Shown: piece by piece, positions 16,365-25,511 of the stretch | Position numbering within the stretch: the stretch's first letter is position 1 | How the letters are laid out: the number at the start of each line of letters is the position of its first letter | Origin: Rhodococcus sp. KRD197 | GTDB lineage: Bacteria; Actinomycetota; Actinomycetes; Mycobacteriales; Mycobacteriaceae | Reading direction: 5' to 3' | Assembly (NCBI RefSeq): GCF_017168235.1 | Contig: NZ_JABFAO010000002.1 | Span: 348,729 to 412,728, forward strand | Length of the DNA: 64,000 nucleotides | Made by a program: the position numbers and the translations under genes | The notes under the pieces: model-generated | Database searches by the model: none | What the model was told of the DNA's origin: nothing | Seen by the model: the letters and a program-made list of their open reading frames with translations, nothing else

Positions 16365-17599
16365 CGATCGTTCCAAGTCGGGTCCGCACCGATCACCGAT
16401 GGTGCGACGGTGCGGCCATCGGCGAAGTGCTCGAACTGTTTGAGGTACCCGGGGGTCTCGTGTTCGTCCTCGTCCTGCCCCGCCTGTCCGGCCTGGCTGC
16501 CTCCGACGGGGACACCGCCGTGCGCGCCGCGGGCCGCGGCACCGCCGTCGCTGCCGACGACTGCGGCTGTCCCGCCGACACGCTCGCCGCCGGAGCCGAA
16601 CGCGTAGCCGGAGGACCCTGCTCCCGGACCCCCCAGCTTGCCCGATCCGCCCGCCGTTCCTCCGAAGCCACCCGAACCCACCGCCGTACCCGCTGCCCCC
16701 GAAGCACCCGCGGACACCGCGCGAGTCGAGACTGCACCGGCCGAGGCCGGGTCCGCGCGGAAGGGCGTCGGGGAGGCATTCTGGCCGCCTCCACCCGAGT
16801 TCATCAACGTCGTCGCCGCAGCGGTGCCGATGTTGGTCGCTGCCGAGGCAACTGTGGTGACCGAGGAACCGGCCACCGATCCGGCGGTACCGGCGAACTG
16901 CCCTGCAGCAGTGGCGACTCCCGGATGTTGCAGCGCGGCTCCGACGGCCGCGGCAGCGGCCTGCGCCGGCGACGTACGCGTACCGAAGCCGAAAATGCTC
17001 GACTCCTCGTAGGAATCGGCGTCGGAAATCGTGCCGGCACTGCGGGAACCTCCGCTGCCGTCGTTCACGATCTCCGGCGGTCGATCGAACGAGATATCGA
17101 TCGCCATCGGAGTGGTTGCCGCCTCGTACGCCTCCATCACCAGCGCCGCACGGACATCGAGCGCGCGATCGGCAACTTCGAGCGCCTCGGCACTGCCGTT
17201 GAGTGCGCCGCCCGACGAGTAGGCCGTCGCCTTCGCAGTCTTGACCGAGAGGATCTCCGCCGGATTCGGCATCACCAGCACGGCAGCGATGTACGCCGCC
17301 GACTCGCCTGCCGCGAGTGCGGAAATCTGTGCTGCCTTCGCCGAGGCGCTCTGGGTCCACCCGGAGAACCCGCCGAGGCGGGCCAGTGCCGCATTGGCGG
17401 CTTCACCCTCCCACCCGGCCGCAAGGACAGCCATCACACGGGCGATGGTGACCGAGGTATCGCTGTACGCGGCTGCGACCGAGGACCATGCCGCCGACGC
17501 GGTGGACAGGGGAGCAGCGCCCGCTCCCGCCAACAGCGACGTCGAGTTCACGGTTGCCATACGGGGCAGCCACACCACACCTGTGACTCCGAGTGTCAT
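16361..17599 (-). CDS. PPE-family type VII secretion substrate
   Basis: The 412-residue protein has an N-terminal PPE-like helical domain (residues about 8-170) with the conserved WxG at 63-65 (AGWEGEA), but the Pro-Pro-Glu triad is absent (VVWLPRM instead). A low-complexity Gly/Ala/Ser-rich region covers residues 235-380. The C-terminus (YLKQFEHFADG then APSVIGADPTW) resembles the tail of many nocardial PPE proteins. It should pair with the PE protein 64 bp upstream and be recognised by the EspG encoded downstream. Confidence 0.8.
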   Translation of the reverse strand: MTLGVTGVVWLPRMATVNSTSLLAGAGAAPLSTASAAWSSVAAAYSDTSVTIARVMAVLAAGWEGEAANAALARLGGFSGWTQSASAKAAQISALAAGESAAYIAAVLVMPNPAEILSVKTAKATAYSSGGALNGSAEALEVADRALDVRAALVMEAYEAATTPMAIDISFDRPPEIVNDGSGGSRSAGTISDADSYEESSIFGFGTRTSPAQAAAAAVGAALQHPGVATAAGQFAGTAGSVAGSSVTTVASAATNIGTAAATTLMNSGGGGQNASPTPFRADPASAGAVSTRAVSAGASGAAGTAVGSGGFGGTAGGSGKLGGPGAGSSGYAFGSGGERVGGTAAVVGSDGGAAARGAHGGVPVGGSQAGQAGQDEDEHETPGYLKQFEHFADGRTVAPSVIGADPTWNDR

Positions 17600-17663
17600 G
17601 TCGAAATACCTCTGCCGATCACGCTGCTGGCTCCTCGTTCGGGTTGTGGCGGTGTCAGTTGAA

Positions 17664-17966
17664 TCAGTGGCCGATTGCGCGGCTGTGTTCGATGTCGACT
17701 TCTCGGTAGGCGGCAGCCTGCATCCGCAATGCCGCGGCCGTCTCGATCAACTCGTTGACGGCCTCGGAAGCAGCCGGTGTGAACGATCCCGCCGAGTGCC
17801 GCATGAACCGGTTGGCCAGCAGCGACACCTCCTCGCTGCCCGAGGGAACAGTGTGGATCGGAAGGGACACCGCCGTCAGATTCGCCTGCAGCCGAGCGGC
17901 TGCCGCGTCCAGTTCAGCTGCCGCAGCCTCGAGTGCCACAGGATCGACTCGCACCGTTCCTGGCAT
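17664..17966 (-). CDS. PE-family type VII secretion substrate
   Basis: This 100-residue helical hairpin protein reads as a PE domain: VDPVALEAAAAELDAAAARLQ, a turn, then GSEEVSLLANRFMRHSAGSF. The C-terminus carries the type VII export motif YxxxD (Tyr87-Asp91). The Pro-Glu pair is replaced by Asp-Pro. It is first in the PE-PPE-EspG cassette. No ESX membrane machinery lies in the window, so export would rely on an ESX system elsewhere. Confidence 0.8.
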   Translation of the reverse strand: MPGTVRVDPVALEAAAAELDAAAARLQANLTAVSLPIHTVPSGSEEVSLLANRFMRHSAGSFTPAASEAVNELIETAAALRMQAAAYREVDIEHSRAIGH

Positions 17967-18092
17967 GTGCTCTCCTAGTCCGTCTCCGAGGAAAAATTTC
18001 GCTCTTCAATGGATTGGACGACGCCGCGGCCCGATCGGTTCCGCACAGTTCGGAAAAGCTCGAGTGATTGTTTCGTGCGCCCGTCCCTCCCC

Positions 18093-18143
18093 GCATGAAT
18101 GGGCCATCGCAACGGCTAGACGGCTGCAATGGTCCATTCATGC
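18093..18143. repeat. 51-bp palindromic repeat, copy 2
   Basis: Same 21-9-21 structure, with the loop inverted (GGCTAGACG). Three stem positions deviate: two are G-U in minus-strand RNA (the strand of the metallopeptidase upstream, stop 80 bp away) and one is G-U only in plus-strand RNA. Confidence 0.95.
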
Positions 18144-18212
18144 CGAATGGGGGGCATGCCGAAGCCGGGCGTGCCGGAGGCGGGCGTGCCGGAGGCGGGC
18201 GTGCCGAACCGG
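18143..18212. repeat. 15-bp tandem array abutting palindrome copy 2
   Basis: Four full units start at 18143, 18159, 18174 and 18189, with a partial unit at 18204. The consensus is CCGAAGCCGGGCGTG, drifting to CCGGAGGCGGGCGTG. The array runs from the palindrome towards the stop codon of the metallopeptidase gene. Confidence 0.85.
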
Positions 18213-18222
18213 CAAGCGAGAC

Positions 18223-18555
18223 TCAGCCGAAGCCGAGTTCGTGCAGTCGCTCGTCGTCGATGCCGAAGTGGTGACCAACCTCGTGGGCGACGGTGATGGC
18301 GATTTCGCGTCGGGCGGTGTCGGCGTCGTCGACCATGTCGAGGATGGGTAGGCGGTAGATGGTGATGACGTCGGGTAGGTGCCCGCTGTATTCGAAGCGT
18401 TCGGTCAGAGCAACACCCTCGTAGAGGCCGAGGATGTCCTCGGTGGGGTGTTCGTCCTCGACGAGGATGACGACGTTGTCCATGCGGTCGGTGATGTCGG
18501 GCGGAAGGGTGTCGAGTGCGTCGCCGACGGCTTCCTCGAACTCGGCGCGACTCAT
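18223..18555 (-). CDS. Small zincin-like metallopeptidase (Rv3836-like)
   Basis: The 110-residue protein has the zinc-protease signature HEVGHHFGIDDERLHELG at residues 91-108, that is HExxH followed by a downstream Asp and His. This is typical of the minimal zincin family once called DUF1025. The first half has MSRAEFEEAVGDALDTLPPD. There is no signal peptide. ATG 18555 lies 14 bp after the stop of the upstream septum-formation gene, matching the order Rv3835-Rv3836 beside serS in M. tuberculosis. The substrate is unknown. Confidence 0.87.
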   Translation of the reverse strand: MSRAEFEEAVGDALDTLPPDITDRMDNVVILVEDEHPTEDILGLYEGVALTERFEYSGHLPDVITIYRLPILDMVDDADTARREIAITVAHEVGHHFGIDDERLHELGFG

Positions 18556-18569
18556 GTCGGTGGGGATGG

Positions 18570-19661
18570 TTACCCTCCCGGGGTGATGGGGGCGGCGCCG
18601 GGCAGCGGCGTGGGCAGTGCTCGGCCGTCGGGTGCTGCTGGTGGTGGGACGGGGGGCTGGCCGTTGATGAGAATGTCGCCCGTCGCAGATCCGGTGATGG
18701 TGGCGAAGCCGCCCTCGTCGAGTTCCTTGCCGATCGAGCACGTCACCTGACGGCTCCCAGCGAGCCAGCTGGTGACGTCGATGGTGCTCCAGAAGAGCGT
18801 GAGGGTCTTGTCTCGCAGGGCGGTGTCCGAGCCGAGGTAGGCGTTGACGGCGTCGGTGCACGTGGGTTCGAGGTAGGCGTCCTGGTCTGCTTCGTTGGGG
18901 ATGCCTACTTGGAATTGCTGCTGCAGATCGATGACGGACGCGACCTCGAAGGCGTGCGGCTGACTGCATTCGACGGGATCGGAGGGGACGTTCTGGTTGA
19001 TGCCGATGCAGGTGCCCACATCCCACACGCTGGACTGGTCCTGATCGAGCACCGAACCGGTCATCTCCTGCGGAACCCCGGTGTTCGACGATTGTTGAAC
19101 ACCGCACCGTAGCGTCCGTTCGCCGGTGGCCCAGCCGGTCTGGCTGGGGAACATCAATCCGACACTGAATTTGCCGTTCGGGTCGAACTTGGTGCCGAGG
19201 TAGTCGACGACGGAGTCGATGCAGTGCTCGTCGCGCAACTGGCTGAACCGCATGGCTCCCGGGTATGCGGATCCGGGCGCGAACTCGATGCCGGGGTACG
19301 CCGACATATCGACGTCCTTGGCGACCTCGAAACGGTGCGGCTCGGCGCACGACACCTGGGCGAGATCCTGACGGTCGGTCTCGGGATCGTCCGTCGGCGT
19401 CCACTGCAGGCATGTGCCCGGATCGGCCGAGCCGAAGCTCGAGGCAGACACGGGGCCGGTGGTGGCGGGGCCTGCCACCGAGTGCGTCGTGATCTTCTCG
19501 GGCTGATCGAAGCCATCAGTGACGAGCAGGGTGACGGCGGCGGCGCCGACTGCGCCGACCGCGACCAGAGCGAGAGCTCGGCGCGCGACGGACGCACTGA
19601 CGGTGCGCGCGGTGCGGGTTGTCGGCTTCTCCGGCTTGCTGGTGGACATCTCCTCCATCAT
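18570..19661 (-). CDS. Septum-formation-domain membrane-anchored protein (Rv3835-like)
   Basis: About 363 residues. A basic N-terminus and one membrane helix (ALALVAVGAVGAAAVTLLVT) anchor an extracytoplasmic region with two similar halves. Each half holds paired cysteines and an H-x-F-E-V motif (CAEPHRFEVAKDVD and CSQPHAFEVASVID), as in the septum-formation domain. The tail is Pro-rich. Three ATGs (19661, 19658, 19649) compete; GGAGGAG lies between the first two and the third, leaving the start uncertain. The position next to serS matches Rv3835. Confidence 0.85.
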   Translation of the reverse strand: MMEEMSTSKPEKPTTRTARTVSASVARRALALVAVGAVGAAAVTLLVTDGFDQPEKITTHSVAGPATTGPVSASSFGSADPGTCLQWTPTDDPETDRQDLAQVSCAEPHRFEVAKDVDMSAYPGIEFAPGSAYPGAMRFSQLRDEHCIDSVVDYLGTKFDPNGKFSVGLMFPSQTGWATGERTLRCGVQQSSNTGVPQEMTGSVLDQDQSSVWDVGTCIGINQNVPSDPVECSQPHAFEVASVIDLQQQFQVGIPNEADQDAYLEPTCTDAVNAYLGSDTALRDKTLTLFWSTIDVTSWLAGSRQVTCSIGKELDEGGFATITGSATGDILINGQPPVPPPAAPDGRALPTPLPGAAPITPGG

Positions 19662-19682
19662 GCCCGAGTATCTTCGGGTCTC

Positions 19683-20078
19683 ATGAACGACCCGGATGAG
19701 ACAGCAGCCGAGGTAGCCGAATTCGCCGGTCGGTTGTTCGGTATGGCACGCACCGGTGACACCGATGCACTCGTCGCCTATCTCGATGCGGGCGTCCCCG
19801 TGGATCTGAACAACGATTCCGGCGACACGCTGGTGATGTTGGCGGCCTATCACGGACACGCGACCACCGTCCGCGCCCTGGTCGCCAAGGGTGCCGATGT
19901 CAATCGTGCGAACGACAAGGGACAGACACCGCTCGCCGGGGCGGTGTTCAAGGGCGAGGACGATGTGGTGCAAGCCCTCGTCGACGGCGGTGCCGATCCG
20001 CGCGGTGGGCAGCCGTCGGCGATCGACGCCGCTCGCATGTTCGGACGCGAGGACTACCTGGGGTTGCTCGGCAAGTAA
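19683..20078 (+). CDS. Ankyrin-repeat protein
   Basis: A 131-residue protein with about three ankyrin repeats: [34 protein letters not shown], then [27 protein letters not shown], then ALVDGGADP. Ankyrin folds bind other proteins; the partner is unknown. ATG 19683 is divergent from the septum gene with about 20 bp between starts, so the promoters overlap. It ends 11 bp before serS and is likely cotranscribed with it. Confidence 0.9.
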   Translation: MNDPDETAAEVAEFAGRLFGMARTGDTDALVAYLDAGVPVDLNNDSGDTLVMLAAYHGHATTVRALVAKGADVNRANDKGQTPLAGAVFKGEDDVVQALVDGGADPRGGQPSAIDAARMFGREDYLGLLGK

Positions 20079-20089
20079 GGTTGCCATCC

Positions 20090-21343
20090 GTGATCGACCT
20101 CAAGTTCCTCCGCGAGAATCCTGACGTTGTCCGTGCCTCGCAGCGCACCCGGGGTGAGGACCCCGGCCTCGTCGACGTGCTGCTCGAGGCCGACTCCACG
20201 CGTCGTGCCGCCGTGCTGGCAGGCGATCAACTGCGCGCCGAGCAGAAGGCGCTCGGCAAGAGGGTCGGAAAGGCCTCGCCCGAGGATCGCCCGGCATTGC
20301 TGGCCGGAGCCTCCGAGTTGGCCGCCCAGGTCAAGGCCGCCGAGGCGAAGCAGCACGAGGCCGACGCCGCCCTCGATGCCGCTCAACGCGCGCTCTCCAA
20401 CATCGTCGAGGACGGCGCGCCGGCCGGCGGAGAAGAAGATTTCGTCCTGCTCGAGACCGTCGGCGAGATCCCGACGTTCGAGTTCGAGCCGAAGGATCAC
20501 CTCGAGCTCGGTGAATCGCTCAACCTGATCGACATGGAGCGCGGCGCGAAGGTGTCGGGTTCGCGGTTCTACTTCATGACCGGCTACGGCGCCCTCCTGC
20601 AGCAGGGGATGCTGCAGTTGGCCGCGCAGAAGGCCGTGAAGAACGGGTTCACGATGATGATCCCGCCGGTCCTGGTGCGTCCGGAGATCATGGCGGGCAC
20701 CGGATTCCTCGGCGCGCATTCCGACGAGATCTACCGTCTCGAAGCCGACGACCTGTACCTCGTGGGAACCTCCGAGGTGGCGCTGGCCGGCTACCACTCG
20801 GGCGAGATCATCGACTTGTCCGACGGACCGAAGCGTTACGCGGGCTGGTCTTCGTGCTTCCGCCGCGAGGCAGGCAGCTACGGCAAGGACACCCGCGGCA
20901 TCATCCGCGTGCACCAGTTCGACAAGATCGAGATGTTCTCCTACATCAAGCCGGAGGACGCGGCCGCCGAGCACTCGAAGCTGCTCGAGTTCGAGCGGGA
21001 GATGCTGGCGGCGGTCGAGTTGCCCTACCGCATCATCGACGTCGCGGGCGGCGATCTGGGATCCTCGGCGGCGCGCAAGTACGACTGCGAGGCCTGGGTC
21101 CCGACGCAGAACGCCTACCGCGAGTTGACGTCGACGTCGAACTGCACGACGTTCCAGGCGCGTCGCCTGAACGTTCGGTACCGCGACGAGAACGGCAAGC
21201 CGCAGATCGCGGCGACGCTCAACGGCACTCTCGCGACCACGAGGTGGATCGTCGCGATCCTGGAGAATCATCAGCAGGCCGACGGCACCGTCCGCGTCCC
21301 CGAGGCGCTGGTCCCGTTCGTCGGGACGGATGTGCTGCGCTGA
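20090..21343 (+). CDS. serS: Seryl-tRNA synthetase
   Basis: The 417-residue class II synthetase charges tRNA-Ser. The N-terminal long coiled-coil arm (residues about 25-110, Ala/Glu/Lys/Arg-rich) contacts the tRNA variable arm. Motif 1 is around [19 protein letters not shown], motif 2 is [21 protein letters not shown] and motif 3 is [19 protein letters not shown] 20090 ([14 protein letters not shown]) matches the family N-terminus; a TTG three codons earlier is less likely. M. tuberculosis Rv3834c is the counterpart. Confidence 0.98.
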   Translation: MIDLKFLRENPDVVRASQRTRGEDPGLVDVLLEADSTRRAAVLAGDQLRAEQKALGKRVGKASPEDRPALLAGASELAAQVKAAEAKQHEADAALDAAQRALSNIVEDGAPAGGEEDFVLLETVGEIPTFEFEPKDHLELGESLNLIDMERGAKVSGSRFYFMTGYGALLQQGMLQLAAQKAVKNGFTMMIPPVLVRPEIMAGTGFLGAHSDEIYRLEADDLYLVGTSEVALAGYHSGEIIDLSDGPKRYAGWSSCFRREAGSYGKDTRGIIRVHQFDKIEMFSYIKPEDAAAEHSKLLEFEREMLAAVELPYRIIDVAGGDLGSSAARKYDCEAWVPTQNAYRELTSTSNCTTFQARRLNVRYRDENGKPQIAATLNGTLATTRWIVAILENHQQADGTVRVPEALVPFVGTDVLR

Positions 21344-21352
21344 CGCCGGTCG

Positions 21353-22576
21353 CTACCCGTCCGTAGTGGGCGCAGCCGTGCACTCGACCATCGCCGAATG
21401 CTCGCGGTCGACGTAGTCCCAGGCCCACGAGAGAAATGCGTCAGCTTTGCTGTGGGCACCGCTGAGCAGGCTCGCGTGCACACCGAGCCACGCCGCGAAT
21501 GCTAGGTGGCCCTCGAGGTGGTGGCGGTGCTCGCCGATCTCGGCGACGGCGGCGCCGCGGCCGATCATCGCCATGATGCCCTTGTCCTTGTAGGCGAAGG
21601 CCTTCTTGGGCTTCCCGGCGGCGGCGCGCTCGATGTTGTGGGCGGTCCACGTGCCCGCCTGCAGCGCTACCGAGCCGAGTTGGGGCAGCGTGCTTCCGTC
21701 GGCTCCGGGGATGTTCGCGACGTCGCCGATCGCATAGACATTTTCGAATGCCGGAACGGTCAGATCGGCCGAGACGTCGATCCGGCCGCCGCGTCCGGGC
21801 TTCACCTCGGCGGTCCCGGCGATCGGTGACGCGGATTCGCCGCCGGCCCAGATGACGGTGCAGGCATCGATGCGCGAGCCGTCGGAGAGCGTCACACCCT
21901 CGGTATCGACCGACGCCACCCCGACTCCGAGCAGGACCTTCGCCCCGTGCTCGACGAGTTTGTCGCGCGCGTAGACGTGCGATCGCTCGCTGAACGGCGC
22001 GAGCAGAGCGGGACCGTGGTTGACCAGCGAGGTCTGTCCTTTCCCGCCCGGATGGTTCATCGTGCGCAGAGCAGCGGTGAGTTCTGCAAACGCTCCTGCT
22101 GTCTCGACGCCGGTGGGTCCACCGCCGACGACAACCACGTCGAGTGGATCGCGTTCACCAGCGAGGAGGGCGCCTACGTGGTGACGCAGCGCGGTGGCGT
22201 CGGCGACGGAGTAGAGCGGAAACGAGTGCTCCTCGGCGCCCGGTGTGCCGAAGAAATTCGCGGTTGCGCCCGCGGCGACGACCAGGTGGGAGCCCTCGAT
22301 TCGCTCACCGCCCGCGGTGAGGGAGCGTGTCGCGAAGTTCAGGTCGGTGATGTCGGCCTGGACGACGCGGACCGTGTCGAGACCGTGAAAAATCGAGGCC
22401 AGCGGGCGTGCGACATCGGCTGCGGGTAGCTGCGAGGTGGCAACCTGATAGAGCAGTGGCTGGAACTGGTGGTAGTCGTTGCGGTCGACGAGCGTGACGT
22501 CGATTCCTTTGCGTCCCAGCTCGTGCGCACATGCAAGTCCAGCGAGCCCGGCTCCGGCAATCACCACGTGAGTCAC
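21353..22576 (-). CDS. NAD(P)/FAD oxidoreductase, type II NADH dehydrogenase-like
   Basis: The 407-residue flavoprotein has an FAD-binding dinucleotide fold at the N-terminus (VVIAGAGLAGLACAHEL) and a second NADH-binding fold at about residue 147 (VVVVGGGPTGVETAGAFAEL). The motif VYAIGDVANI binds FAD near the C-terminus. NDH-2-type enzymes pass electrons from NADH to quinone without pumping protons. The C-terminal region is amphipathic rather than clearly membrane-spanning. It is convergent with serS. A more specialised quinone or dye reductase is possible. Confidence 0.88.
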   Translation of the reverse strand: MTHVVIAGAGLAGLACAHELGRKGIDVTLVDRNDYHQFQPLLYQVATSQLPAADVARPLASIFHGLDTVRVVQADITDLNFATRSLTAGGERIEGSHLVVAAGATANFFGTPGAEEHSFPLYSVADATALRHHVGALLAGERDPLDVVVVGGGPTGVETAGAFAELTAALRTMNHPGGKGQTSLVNHGPALLAPFSERSHVYARDKLVEHGAKVLLGVGVASVDTEGVTLSDGSRIDACTVIWAGGESASPIAGTAEVKPGRGGRIDVSADLTVPAFENVYAIGDVANIPGADGSTLPQLGSVALQAGTWTAHNIERAAAGKPKKAFAYKDKGIMAMIGRGAAVAEIGEHRHHLEGHLAFAAWLGVHASLLSGAHSKADAFLSWAWDYVDREHSAMVECTAAPTTDG

Positions 22577-22599
22577 ACGCCCACACTAGTGGGGATTGC

Positions 22600-23025
22600 T
22601 CAGAAGAACTGGCCGAAAACGAAACCGGTGAGCAGCACTGCGGTGCCCCCGATTTCACCGACGATGAGGGCCCACATGAACAGGTCCGTCCCCCGAACGG
22701 GATGTTCGAACTGATTGTCGGTGTCGCCGAGGAATCCGTGCACCACGTAGGTGGCGATGGCCGCGACGAAGAACAGTGTCACGATCGATCCGGCGAGGAG
22801 GTTCACCGCCGTCGGGAACGCGCTGAACTCAGCGAGTGCGGCAAGGACGAGTGTGGCGAAGGAATACATCAGCGCGGCGCGGTGCGCGATGTCGACGTAG
22901 GGATGCGCCAACGCGGTGGGCGAGGCCGACATCTGCCGGTACTTCCACACCCCGAGAACGAGGCCACCGAGCAGTAGCAGCCCCGCGATCAGCAGCAGGA
23001 TCTTGGTGTCGAGGCCGATGGTCAT
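22600..23025 (-). CDS. Small four-helix membrane protein
   Basis: A 141-residue protein with four predicted membrane helices (about residues 7-26, 50-70, 75-97, 112-138). I do not recognise a family. It overlaps the preceding lipoprotein gene by 4 bp (ATGA) and sits 23 bp before the NDH-2-like gene, so the three are likely one operon running lipoprotein, membrane protein, dehydrogenase. A link to respiratory membrane function is only suggested by context. Confidence 0.75.
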   Translation of the reverse strand: MTIGLDTKILLLIAGLLLLGGLVLGVWKYRQMSASPTALAHPYVDIAHRAALMYSFATLVLAALAEFSAFPTAVNLLAGSIVTLFFVAAIATYVVHGFLGDTDNQFEHPVRGTDLFMWALIVGEIGGTAVLLTGFVFGQFF

Positions 23026-23855
23026 GCCACGTCCCCTATGCAGAAGCCGCTTCCGTCGCGGGTGAGGGTGAAGATCTGGTTCTGCTGGAAGCCGGAGACG
23101 TTGGTGACATCGGCGTAGACGGTCGTGTAGGCGGCATTGGAGTAGGCCACGTAGACGCTGTCGGGGTTGTACGACGCCGACTCGGTGAGCCGGCCGGGGT
23201 TGTTCGCCAACGGAGGTGCGGTGGGGCTACCGGTGCCCTGTGCATCCCAGGCAATGTCGGTGCCGCACACCACGGGGTAGTCACCCTCGAGATCGGCGGG
23301 GTCGGCGGGTGCCCCGGTGAAACGCCCCACGTACCGCGCGACGGTGTGGACGGCGTCGAGGTCGGTGTAGACCTGTTCGGTTCCGGTGGGGTGTACGCGC
23401 GGGCAGGCGTAGCCGGAGGCGATCTCATCTCGCGCGATCGACAGCGTCGAGATCGACCCGGTCCAGGTCACGAGGTCTGCTTCGGCAGTGCCCGGCTGTG
23501 CCGCAGCGTCGAGAACGGCCGATACGTCCGCGTACTCCACCGGTATCAGGTTCGGCGGGACGGTGAAACACTTCTGCGCCACCGCGTCGACGCCACCGGT
23601 GTCGAGATCGGTCAGGAACGCGCTCAGCGCGGAGGTGGCCTGCGAATCGCCGGGAACGGCTCCCACAGTCGGGCCTGTCGGCGGCGCGGGCGTGGTGGTG
23701 GTCGGGATCGGTGCGGCGTTCTGGGACGTGGTGGTCGGGGGTTCCGGGGTCTCGGTGGGGATACCCTGCTGGCCGTCGCCCGCGCACGCGGTGAGCGCCG
23801 CTACTGTCCCCAGCAGTCCCACCCCGGCGATTGCAATCTTGCGAAGCGAACTCAT
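23022..23855 (-). CDS. Putative lipoprotein with Thr/Pro-rich linker
   Basis: The 277-residue protein has a lipoprotein signal with lipobox LTAC (Cys24) after a hydrophobic stretch. A Thr/Pro-rich spacer follows (TETPEPPTTTSQNAAPIPTT), then a folded domain of about 200 residues with four cysteines. No known domain is recognised. It should be anchored on the outer face of the plasma membrane. First of three overlapping or closely spaced minus-strand genes. Confidence 0.8.
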   Translation of the reverse strand: MSSLRKIAIAGVGLLGTVAALTACAGDGQQGIPTETPEPPTTTSQNAAPIPTTTTPAPPTGPTVGAVPGDSQATSALSAFLTDLDTGGVDAVAQKCFTVPPNLIPVEYADVSAVLDAAAQPGTAEADLVTWTGSISTLSIARDEIASGYACPRVHPTGTEQVYTDLDAVHTVARYVGRFTGAPADPADLEGDYPVVCGTDIAWDAQGTGSPTAPPLANNPGRLTESASYNPDSVYVAYSNAAYTTVYADVTNVSGFQQNQIFTLTRDGSGFCIGDVA

Positions 23856-23919
23856 GTTCAGCTGACCTTCCCCGTTACGTCTTCTCCCCGCCCTGGCTCT
23901 ACGACTACGCTAGCGGACT

Positions 23920-24672
23920 GTGGAACCTGTCTATCGCTCTGTCATTGGCATCGCCCGTGTGGTCTTCGCCTTCGAAGGCCTCCGATTCCAGGTCGAAGGC
24001 GAGGAGAACATCCCTGCTACCGGAGGCGCGGTCATTGCCGTCAATCACACCGGTTACCTGGACTTCACCTACGCCGGATTGCCGCCGAGGTCGGTGAAGC
24101 GATACATCCGTTTCATGGCGAAGAAGGAAGTGTTCGACGACAAGATCTCCGGCCCCATCATGCGGGCGCTCAAACACATCCCCGTCGACCGTGGTGCCGG
24201 TGCCGAGTCCTACAAGGCTGCCGTGTCATCACTGCGCGGAGGTGAGTTGGTGGGCGTCTACCCCGAGGCCACCATCAGTCGCAGCTTCGAAATCAAGGAA
24301 TTCAAGTCCGGCGCGGCCCGCATGGCCATCGAGGCGGGAGTCCCGATCATCCCGACGGTCATCTGGGGTGCGCAACGCGTGTGGACCAAGGGCTTCCCAA
24401 AGCGGCTCGGTCGCACCAAAACTCCCATCTCCATTGCCGTCGGCGAGCCCATCGAACCGATCGGACCGCCCAACGAGCTCACCGAGAAACTGCGCAAGAC
24501 GATGCAGGAAATGCTGCTGAAACTGCAGGAGGGCTACGAGCACGAGCCGGGTGCCTACTGGGTGCCTGCCAGGCTCGGCGGCAGCGCGCCTACCCTCGCC
24601 GAGGCCGACAAGCTCGACGCCGCCGACGTGGCCGCGCGGGCCGCTGCCCGGCAGGCGCGCGAGAACGACTGA
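23920..24672 (+). CDS. 1-acyl-glycerol-3-phosphate acyltransferase (PlsC family)
   Basis: The 250-residue acyltransferase has the catalytic H-x4-D motif in NHTGYLDF, the substrate-binding VYPEATISRS and a later GVPIIPTVIWG. It transfers an acyl chain to lysophosphatidate or a similar acceptor in phospholipid synthesis at the inner membrane. The C-terminus is charged and Ala-rich. GTG start at 23920. M. tuberculosis has a cluster of such genes at the equivalent place (Rv3814c-Rv3816c). It is convergent with the next gene by 3 bp. Confidence 0.93.
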   Translation: MEPVYRSVIGIARVVFAFEGLRFQVEGEENIPATGGAVIAVNHTGYLDFTYAGLPPRSVKRYIRFMAKKEVFDDKISGPIMRALKHIPVDRGAGAESYKAAVSSLRGGELVGVYPEATISRSFEIKEFKSGAARMAIEAGVPIIPTVIWGAQRVWTKGFPKRLGRTKTPISIAVGEPIEPIGPPNELTEKLRKTMQEMLLKLQEGYEHEPGAYWVPARLGGSAPTLAEADKLDAADVAARAAARQAREND

Positions 24673-24675
24673 GAC

Positions 24676-25413
24676 TCAGTTGGTCGAGACGTGCCAGACG
24701 AGCGCTGCGGCCAGCGCGCCGATTCCGTTGAGCGACCAGTGCAACGCGATCGGCGCGATGAGGCTGCCGCTGCGTTGCCGTAGCCACGTGAAAACCAGTC
24801 CCGCTGCCGCAGTGGCGACGACGGCGGCAGCGATGCCGATCACCGGACCCACCACACCGCCGCCCAGAAAGTTGCTCAGCCCAGCGTTGCCCGAGGTCAA
24901 CCCCATCGACGACGCGATGTGCCACAGGCCGAACAGCAGTGAGCCTGCCGCGAAAACCCCGCGGGCGCCGTAGATCCGCCCCAACGTGCCCTGCAATACA
25001 CCGCGAAAGGCGAGTTCCTCCGGGATGACGGTCTGCAACGGGATGACGATCATCGACGCCACCAGTGCCGCCGAGATGGTGGCATAGCGGTCGGCCATGA
25101 AGAACGGTCGCGTGATCGGTAGGAGCGCACCGATCGCCACCACGGTCAATACCAGACCGACGGCGCCGAGCGCATAGAGCGAGCCGGTCTTCCATTGCCG
25201 CGGTGACAGGCCGAGTTCGGCCCAGCCGAGCCCGCGCCGACGCGTCAGCGCAAGCAGGATGATGGCGGCTGCCGGCACCGTCGCGATGCTGAGCCACACC
25301 GTCGTGAAATGGGCGATCAGGTTGCTGACCACCAGTACGAGTACGACGATCGCAACATCGAGATAGGCGTGGAAGCGGCGTCGACGATGCGCCGTAACGG
25401 CGTCTTTCGTCAT
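24676..25413 (-). CDS. CPBP-family intramembrane metalloprotease
   Basis: The 245-residue membrane protein has about eight helices and all three CPBP motifs: IPEELAFRGVLQG, LFGLWHIASS and IALHWSLNG. This is the second CPBP protein in the window; it is closer to the Rce1-like consensus than the one at 11509. The start is put at ATG 25413 (MTKDAVTAHRRRR), which gives the usual short basic N-terminus; the frame is open 57 bp further upstream. Confidence 0.9.
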   Translation of the reverse strand: MTKDAVTAHRRRRFHAYLDVAIVVLVLVVSNLIAHFTTVWLSIATVPAAAIILLALTRRRGLGWAELGLSPRQWKTGSLYALGAVGLVLTVVAIGALLPITRPFFMADRYATISAALVASMIVIPLQTVIPEELAFRGVLQGTLGRIYGARGVFAAGSLLFGLWHIASSMGLTSGNAGLSNFLGGGVVGPVIGIAAAVVATAAAGLVFTWLRQRSGSLIAPIALHWSLNGIGALAAALVWHVSTN

Positions 25414-25511
25414 GAGCATTCCGCCCAGTGTACCGACGAAAGCCGGGTGGGCGGCTGTGACCGACGCCACGAGGGCCTGACCACGGGGCCGCTAGGGCAG
25501 AATGGGGCACG

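Noticed and set aside
15549..17360. A 603-codon open frame on the minus strand joining the EspG gene to upstream sequence
   Set aside because: Its first half is the out-of-frame shadow of the PPE gene (Arg/Gly-rich, no fold); only the part after 16364 is protein-like EspG.
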